A DNA stretch of 64,000 bases from positions 1 to 64,000 of the forward strand of contig JADGJC010000017.1 in assembly GCA_027596075.1 (NCBI GenBank). Reading direction: 5' to 3'. The DNA is from Rhizophlyctis rosea (Eukaryota > Chytridiomycota > Chytridiomycetes > Rhizophlyctidales > Rhizophlyctidaceae). How positions within the stretch are numbered: the first letter of the stretch is position 1; each line of letters starts with the position of its first letter. Positions 57,701-64,000 of the stretch are shown here, piece by piece. The notes under the pieces are model-generated. The model was not told the origin of the DNA, did no database searches, and saw nothing but the letters and a program-made list of their open reading frames with translations. A program made the position numbers and the translations under genes.

Positions 57701-60700
57701 GGGAAGCCTGTGGCGGCGTCTGCATCTCCCACCTTTACTGGACTCACGGGGAAGTGTTGGGTCAGCATCATAGACGGCGCCTTCTACTACTTTCGATCAC
57801 CGACCTCCACCACTCCCATCCACATCATCCAATCAACCCAATTCGAAGATGTTGCTGTTCCCAATCCAAAGACGCCGGCACCGGGCCATGAAGACTTATC
57901 TAGGTGTTTCAACCTATTAGTGAAGGAGCCTTCTCAAACTACCGTCACCACCATCCTTCATTCTGTCGAAACATCCCACATCGCCGCAAAGTGGATAGAG
58001 AGCCTGACGCAGATCCGCATGGCATCTTTTGACTTGTTGGGTAAACTTGGCATTACATCGGACGAGGCTTTGCGCAATGACATCATTCTTGCAAAGGGCA
58101 GTGAGGCTTTGGTGGAGCCCAGTGAGGGGGTTCAGCTGGTTGATGAGAGTGAATTGGTGAAGGGGGAAGGGAAGTGCTTAGTAGGGGTATTTGGTAAAGT
58201 CAGGTTGACTTTCGGATATGTGGAGTGCACTTGGAAGAGCTTAAGAAGTGATGGATGTTTTGTCCTTGATGTTGGTGAGTTTTGATGCAACAGGCGCAAT
58301 CAACTGCAGATGATTCACGTTGCCTGACTCCTACTGAGTTTCTCAGGAACAACAATATACCATTACAACGGCCCCAATTCCTCCCGCGTCTGTCGAGCCC
58401 GCGCGATGGACCTTGCAACCCACCTTCGTAAAACCCGATCCAATCGGCCTCGCGTCCTGTTAGTTGAGAGCGATGATCGAGAACTTTTCCCAAAATTCCT
58501 ATCTTATCTATGCGAACCTCCTACCTCTAAACCCACTTCTCTAGATTACCCACCTTCAGACGAGAAAGCAGTGAGCGCAATGGGCTTCGTGCGATTGTAT
58601 CGGGTGCAGGAAGCGCAACAAAGGAGAAAGAGGGTGAAATTGGTATATGAAGGAATTGCGCCGAGCAAGGCAATTTTGGAAAGTGATGGGTGTTATGTTC
58701 TTTGGAGTGGACGGGAGGTGTTCCTGTGGGTTGGCGGGAAGAGTTCTGTCGAAGTGCGAGCGGTGGGAGCCGTAATCGTGCGACGGCTGGTCAAGGACAT
58801 ACAACGAGAGGAAACAGTGTTTGCCCAAAGGATGAGTGAGGGGAGTGAAAGTGTGGTTTGGAAGGTGAGAGATGCTGAACACAACTTATCAATGATCATG
58901 ATACACTTCGTACTTCGGGTTGACATATGCATGACATTAGGAGAAATTTATTGACTACGAAGGCTCCCTGCCAATTTCCATGCGGATGACCGAAACACCC
59001 AAATCATTCACCGCTCCGACCATTGCACAACCACCAATCCTTATCCCCCCACTCCTAACCCGCCTGCCGCATCCTCAATCCTCGCTTGTTCTTCTCGACA
59101 ATCCATCCTCAATCTCATCATCTTCTTATCAGCTCTTCCGAATCGACAACTTTCAACGCTATGCTGTACCAGATGACCTTCACGGACAATTCTTCAGAGG
59201 CGAGAGCTATGTCCTGGTGTACAAGTATCGGCCACAAGGAAGCGGAGTGGATCGAGCGATGATATACTTTTGGCAAGGAAGCAGAAGCGGCAATTTGGAT
59301 AGGGGAACTAGTGCCCACATGGCGGTTGAGCTGAGTGAAGGAGTTAGTGGGGAGGTTGTGCAGTGCAGGATCGTGGAGGGAAGAGGTGGGTGTTGACCAG
59401 AGATCTTGCAGCGGATTCTTCAGAATTCGTATCATGTGGGAGGATGCATGAATTGACGGCCGAATGCATTGTTCCAGAACCCAAGCACTTCTGTACGATA
59501 TTTGGAGCGAAGAGCATAATGACCCGCCTTTCAATGCCTCCACCAGCGTCTCCCGTAACCGGCAGCACCATTGCATTTGACATCCGTGAGTGCTTTGAGG
59601 GTGTTTGCAAAGCAAGTGAATGCGAATTGAATGGTAGGTCTCCATCTCTGTTCTCGTATATGGACAAACGGAATGGTTCTCAAATCCATTTTTCCAATCA
59701 GAAATCCAACTCACACAAACCCACGTCGTCCTCCTCCTGACACCCACCCACTCATTCCTATATTCCGGGAAATTCAGTTTGCCATCAGAACAGAGCTATG
59801 CAAAAGGCGTTGCAGCCCGGTTCGGTGCTCATAAAGCTGCATTAACAACGCTTGGGCCCACAGCAACCCTCCCGGAAGACTTCTCCTCTCTCCTCAGTCC
59901 AGACGCACTAGCAGAGCACACCACCACAAGCGGCAAGGGGAGATATCTCCCCCGTCTCTTTAGCTGTTCCTCCGGCAGCGGTGTCGTGAAGATTGAGGAA
60001 ATCGTAGGGTTCACTCAGGAAGATTTAGATCCGAATATCGCGATGATTCTGGATATTGAGTCCAAAGTGTTCGTTTGGTTTGGCATCACAAGCAAGCCAA
60101 ATGAGAAACTTTTGGCAATGGAAACGGTTGAGGTCTGTACATCTGCTTTACCTGTGGATGTTTCTTAACTTCTTCTGCTTATTTTGATGTTTGCAAATTG
60201 TGAACAGAAATACGTGGCGGCCTCATCTCAACATGATAAAGACAAGACCGAGCGATTGGTGACGTATGCTTACCAGGAGCCGTACGATTTCATCAAATGT
60301 TTCCAAGCGTGGACCAGAAAGAAGATTCCAAAGGATAAGGTCATTCGATGTTCGTTCTCACCCGATTCACGGTCTGAGGCTTGACAAGTTTGATCGAATA
60401 TCAATAGGTAGCGCTCAAACCACGGATCCGCCCCCTGTCAGAAGTGTTGGCGGAATATAAGCGAGAAACATATCCCATCGATGTGTTGTTGGGGGACGCA
60501 GATAAAGTGCCAGAGCATTTGGACCGTACCAAGTTGGAGGTAGGTCATTTACGAAACATGGAGACGTGCACCACATGTTCTTCGTTCCTGATGTTGTAAC
60601 ACCTAGATGTATTTATCGGAAGATGACTTTGAGTCGCTGTTCAAAATGCGCAAGGAAGAGTATTTGGCTATGCAGCCGTGGAAGAGGGATAAGATCAAAA

Positions 60701-60720
60701 AAGATTTGGGAGTGTTTTAG
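54784..60720 (+). CDS. Villidin-like protein: coronin WD40, PH domains, gelsolin repeats, villin headpiece
   Basis: Fourteen exons (54784-54903, 54967-55084, 55172-55418, 55499-55679, 55750-56064, 56173-56246, 56320-58274, 58347-58864, 58941-59385, 59478-59633, 59702-60132, 60208-60339, 60408-60539, 60607-60720) close in phase to 1645 residues. Residues 1-400 are a coronin-type propeller (SKYRNAYSS; STIRLWEIE; TTGFGKQGVRTISLWDR; the coronin-only block SQKCEIARFIRL; KVFQEDLYPP). PH-like domains follow at about 497-600, 655-790 and 801-930. Gelsolin-like repeats run from about 945 to 1560 (DGCFVLDVG, YQLFRIDNFQ, EPKHFCTIFG, IESKVFVWFG). The last 38 residues are a villin headpiece (FKMRKEEYLAMQPWK, then KKDLGVF). 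This is the architecture of Dictyostelium villidin, an actin- and membrane-associated protein. It should bind actin filaments and phosphoinositides. Confidence 0.93.
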
Positions 60721-60887
60721 CTTAGTGGCGTGATCTCGACTTGTTAGTTAGTTGGTCATGCACATAGAAGATAGAAATTGCTCCTCAATGTACAATTTCC
60801 ATTTTCGAATTTGTAGCAATATACAGGTTGCATGAGTGGAATATATAGTTTCCCAGCATTACTTGAGGTTTTTTCCTGAACGCGAGC
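60721..60887. other. Convergent 3' junction
   Basis: Only 167 bases separate the villidin-like stop from the SERINC stop. They are AT-rich and too short for a gene. Confidence 0.5.
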
Positions 60888-62540
60888 CTAATATAATTGT
60901 CCGAATTCTCTGTCGGGGAATGCAATCGGCGCTGCAAAGGTTTCGGACCATCGGCATTCATTCAGTTGATGCAAGTTGATGCGACTGGACCACCCGACAC
61001 TGGTGGAGAGCACACGAACAAACTTACCAATCAATGTCCAAAGGTACAAAAGCGTGTCAACCCAACTCGTTGCAACTTTTACCCACATCCCCCCTACCCC
61101 CTTATCCATTGTCCAAGTTGCCTGTTGCGTGGAACTTCCTTCCTGAACAAACTTATCCCACTGTCACAAAGAGAGAAACATATGTGTTAGCTGCAATCTC
61201 ATGGACTGTTGCTGTTCGACAACTCTTCCCTCGCTCGCATAACTCACATTGGTCAAAACACTCGCCATGTAAAACGCCGCCAACAAAAACGCAAAGTGGA
61301 AGAAGCTGTAGTTGTAGACCACACTATCCTTCTCGTCGTCCCCACCTTCGGCGTCAATGTACCCTCCACCGCCAAACACCACTTCCCCACTGCTCCCACT
61401 GCTGATAGCCGCGTACCCAATCGCCAAAACGCCAAACACTGCGCCAGCAATTTGGATGGCAGTTGTCCAACCGGTGTTACTACCCGGGGAAGGCACGGCG
61501 CCGCATTGCATAGGGTTATTAACGACGGCGGAGGCGATCAGATAAGTGTTGTAAAGAGTGATGACAGATGATTGGACCAAGCCGGATCGCGGGTTACGAT
61601 TTTGGACGGCTGGGAGGACGGCAATGAACGATTGTGCCAAAGCGAGGAAGAGGTTGAATGTTATGAAGAAGACTAGTAGCGGTGGGATCAGTGGATTGTT
61701 AGAAGTTGCTAATTGGGATCGGACGAGACCACATGAAACGCTTACTGTTCAGCGGACAATCCTTAGCAAAGTACGCGTACAATAAACCCGTCATGACGAT
61801 CGTAATGACGTAGCACATTGTAGTGATGAAGACCAGCAAAACCTGCCAAATCCGCGCCCCGCCAGCCTCGAAACGATTGATCATAGATTCGGCAAAGGTA
61901 TGTGCGAAATCAACAAGAATAAGGCATTGAAGCAGAATGAATATGGCGCTGAAGACCACTTTTCTTGATCATCAAGAAACGGTTGCATGTGAGTTATGTG
62001 TATGGGGACGGCACGGAAAGCTTGCAAGAGACTTACGCGCGGCGATATAGTATCTGTAGAAAACGGAGTTATCGATGAAGAATGCTCCGACAATCGGTGC
62101 TAGCCAAAGACAGAATTTTATGGGCCAGAAACTGGTGATGAGCTTGTCAGTAAGGAAGAATAACATCACAACGTCTTTTGCGAATCACAAACTGACCCGT
62201 TCTGTAGATACGCCCTGGGATCTCTTGACGATCGTACACACAGCAGTACCACCATCAACGCCAAGTGGTACAGAACCATCCCAAACGACACCCGATATAC
62301 CGCCAAATAGTTCCAGCACGTAGGACCGCACTCTGCTGTTGTAACCGAGGGAATCCAATCTGCTCCGTGAACTCTGTGTGGTGAGAAGTTATCAGTTTCC
62401 CATCAACGCGTTGACGTCTTTGCGTGCACTACCTACTTCAGGATCAACGCGATGGCGATACCTATAAGAAAGCCGAGACAGTACATTAACCGTGCTGATA
62501 CAGATGCTCGGCATCCACAGCACCCTACGCAGGACGCCAT
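60888..62540 (-). CDS. SERINC/TMS1-family multi-pass membrane protein
   Basis: Seven exons (62540-62437, 62373-62197, 62131-62037, 61958-61746, 61672-61248, 61160-61028, 60931-60888) close in phase to 396 residues. The start MASCVGCCGCRASVSARLMY is typical of the family. About ten membrane segments carry the signatures RDPRAYLQNGFWPIKFCLWL, PRSGLVQSSVITLYNTYLIA, YNYSFFHFAFLLAAFYMASV and ATSWVDTLLYLWTLI. The end (LIAPIAFPDREF) comes from a 44-base last exon. Members (yeast Tms1, animal SERINC) are lipid-binding proteins of ER, Golgi and plasma membrane linked to serine-derived lipids; the exact activity is debated. Skipping the last introns would give a false C-terminus after the membrane segment that ends at 61248. 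Confidence 0.95.
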
Positions 62541-63084
62541 GCCACAGAGAGCACAGCAAACCGCTGGAAGATACATGTCATTTTCAAAACAGGTGTCGCA
62601 GGGGCCAGTAAGCTATGATGTTCCACACCTTCGCCAGCGAAGCATGATAAGAGACCGCCCATAGCAGATAGACTTTAGCAGAATGGAGGACAGGTGAGAG
62701 CGAAGGTTCGCGTCCAGCAAAACGTTTGTTGATTGAAGTGTGCAAAATCTCATCAAAAGTGGGGAAGTTGAGGAGGATGCCTCGGCCCTCAAGCAACCGG
62801 TGGTGTTTGAATACTGTGCCCCCTTTCTGCTTACGTGATGCCTCCGTTTTGGTCAAATTGATTGAGCGATGTTTTCAAGTTTTCAGAGCCAGTAATCAAT
62901 ATACAAAAGGAAGATTATACAATTAAGTCAATTTGCAAGTAAATCAGTATATAACATTTGCGTGCATGATCATCTTCCGGCACTATAGCTAGCTAAACAT
63001 AAACCCAAGCAGATCCTACTACATCATCAACCCAAGCAGCATCCGACCTCCGAACCGCACCCGAGGACAATGCCTATGCACCCT
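62541..63084. other. Intergenic region between two minus-strand genes
   Basis: It holds the SERINC promoter and the 3' flank of the acidic repeat protein. It includes AT-rich sequence around 62930-62990 and no supported exon. Confidence 0.4.
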
Positions 63085-63987
63085 TCAATAGGTTTTATCC
63101 CTCTCCCACAAAGCATCAAACAACGCTTTCACGTCTTCCTGCATCCCACATCTGCTCCGGCCGGGCGGTCCTTTCCATTCCTCCCTTTCGATAAGTCCAT
63201 CATATTCCTTCACCATTCCTTTCGCCTTTTCCAAGTTCCTGTCACTATCCGCTAGCAGCTCCCGAAGCTTCTGCATCCGCTCCAACCTCACGGCCACCGA
63301 ATACTCCTCTTCCGATTGCATCTCTTCCAACTGCATCTCTCCCAGCTGCATCTCTCCCGACTGCATCTCTCCCGACTGCACCTCTCCCGCCTGCACCTCT
63401 TCCGATCGCGTATCTCCCGACTGCATATCTTCCAATTGCGAAACCTCTGATTGCACTTCTTCCGGTTGCGCGTCGTCCGACTGCACCAACTGTACATCCT
63501 CCGGTTCGGACTCTGATGCTTCCGGATCACTTTCCCCATTCTCATATCGTTTCACAATCCGACTAACATTGTCTCGTGTCTTTTTGACCGCCATGAGACA
63601 TTCCACCAGCTCCTCCCGCGACTGCTTGAGTTCTTCGTAGGTCAAGCCCGATCTATCACGCACTTCAACATATGAATCACCAACGTCGCCGTCCACACCA
63701 TCAGACGCCGATCCCTCAGCTGTAGTCACATCCATGCCGTTCATGTCCGCGCTCATGCTCGCTTCCGTTTCCCAGGGTTGGGATTCCGCCGCACTGCCAA
63801 CCTCCAAAGCAGAGACATCGTCACCCTCCGGAACCTCCGAAACTTGCACATCAGATTGATCCACCGGTTTTACGTCCGGATCCTCCTCGAACCACCTTTT
63901 GAAATCGGACTGGTGATCGCCCCATCTCAATAACACGTCCCGGACGGAATAATCAAAACCCCCATATGCCACCACGCGAACTGTCAT
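63085..63987 (-). CDS. Acidic protein with period-five repeat, possibly partial at its N-terminus
   Basis: One open frame of 300 residues starts 13 bases from the window edge, so an upstream exon or earlier start cannot be excluded. The N-terminal third is acidic (SDFKRWFEEDPDVKPVDQSD). A coiled-coil-like part (ELKQSREELVECLMAVKKTR) is followed by about eleven five-residue units of the type GEMQS/EEVQS, then another coiled coil (VRLERMQKLRELLADSDRNL). No known domain is visible. It is probably disordered plus coiled coil; function unknown. The intronless frame and low complexity make the model less certain than others. Confidence 0.55.
   Translation of the reverse strand: MTVRVVAYGGFDYSVRDVLLRWGDHQSDFKRWFEEDPDVKPVDQSDVQVSEVPEGDDVSALEVGSAAESQPWETEASMSADMNGMDVTTAEGSASDGVDGDVGDSYVEVRDRSGLTYEELKQSREELVECLMAVKKTRDNVSRIVKRYENGESDPEASESEPEDVQLVQSDDAQPEEVQSEVSQLEDMQSGDTRSEEVQAGEVQSGEMQSGEMQLGEMQLEEMQSEEEYSVAVRLERMQKLRELLADSDRNLEKAKGMVKEYDGLIEREEWKGPPGRSRCGMQEDVKALFDALWERDKTY
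63317..63481. repeat. 15-base coding minisatellite, about eleven units
   Basis: The unit is tgcatctctcccgac with unit-to-unit changes. Two adjacent copies at 63347-63376 are identical, which suggests recent expansion or homogenisation. On the minus strand it encodes the GEMQS-type units of the acidic protein. Confidence 0.9.
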
Positions 63988-64000
63988 CGCATATGCACCG

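Noticed and set aside
61164..61248. C-terminal reading of the SERINC protein through 61248 to a stop at 61164
   Set aside because: This is intron sequence. Splicing at 61248/61160 restores the conserved family C-terminus.
63317..63481. CRISPR array
   Set aside because: The units are directly adjacent 15-mers inside a coding frame with no spacers.

Overview
This window is fungal nuclear DNA. Nearly every gene is split by short GT-AG introns of roughly 50-80 bases, the intergenic spaces are short, and the proteins are eukaryotic housekeeping types. I joined most exons by hand and checked that the phases close. A CBM1-bearing GH5 cellulase points to a fungus. Two cytoskeletal proteins that I do not associate with Dikarya (a MyTH4-FERM myosin and a villidin-type coronin/PH/gelsolin/headpiece protein) point to an early-diverging, probably zoosporic fungus such as a chytrid. 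That placement is inference.

Layout. 1-2.4 kb: a poly-C end, a tRNA-derived repeat and a CENP-H-like kinetochore gene. 2.7-6.6 kb: an eight-cysteine GPI-anchored-type surface protein, a small His-rich protein, and a GH5 endoglucanase with an ShKT-like module and CBM1. 7.8-12.5 kb: a ZC3H3-type CCCH protein and a mitochondrial sulfide:quinone oxidoreductase. 12.9-22.1 kb: a 40-exon unconventional myosin with motor, IQ, MyTH4, FERM, SH3, MyTH4 and FERM. 22.2-31.1 kb: the tRNA m1A58 methyltransferase catalytic subunit, a peroxisomal-type dienoyl-CoA isomerase, RNA polymerase III subunit RPC11, a RINT1/Tip20 tether and SKP1. 31.7-41.6 kb: a zinc-ribbon protein divergent from SKP1, a PAF-acetylhydrolase-like lipase, and the divergent GPI pair GAA1/GPI1. 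42.9-50 kb: a membrane RING-H2 protein and a 1317-residue multi-pass membrane protein. 50.4-54.4 kb: two proteins I do not recognise. 54.8-62.5 kb: the villidin-like gene and a SERINC protein. 63.1-64 kb: an acidic protein carrying a 15-base minisatellite.

Genes are often paired head-to-head over 0.3-0.5 kb: TRM61/ECH1, RPC11/RINT1, SKP1/zinc-ribbon gene, GAA1/GPI1, and the hypothetical/villidin pair. The functional themes are actin dynamics (two very large multidomain proteins), GPI anchoring (first- and last-step enzymes sharing a promoter, plus a likely GPI substrate in the window), and membrane/ER trafficking. I saw no CRISPR array, no complete transposon and no virus-derived gene.
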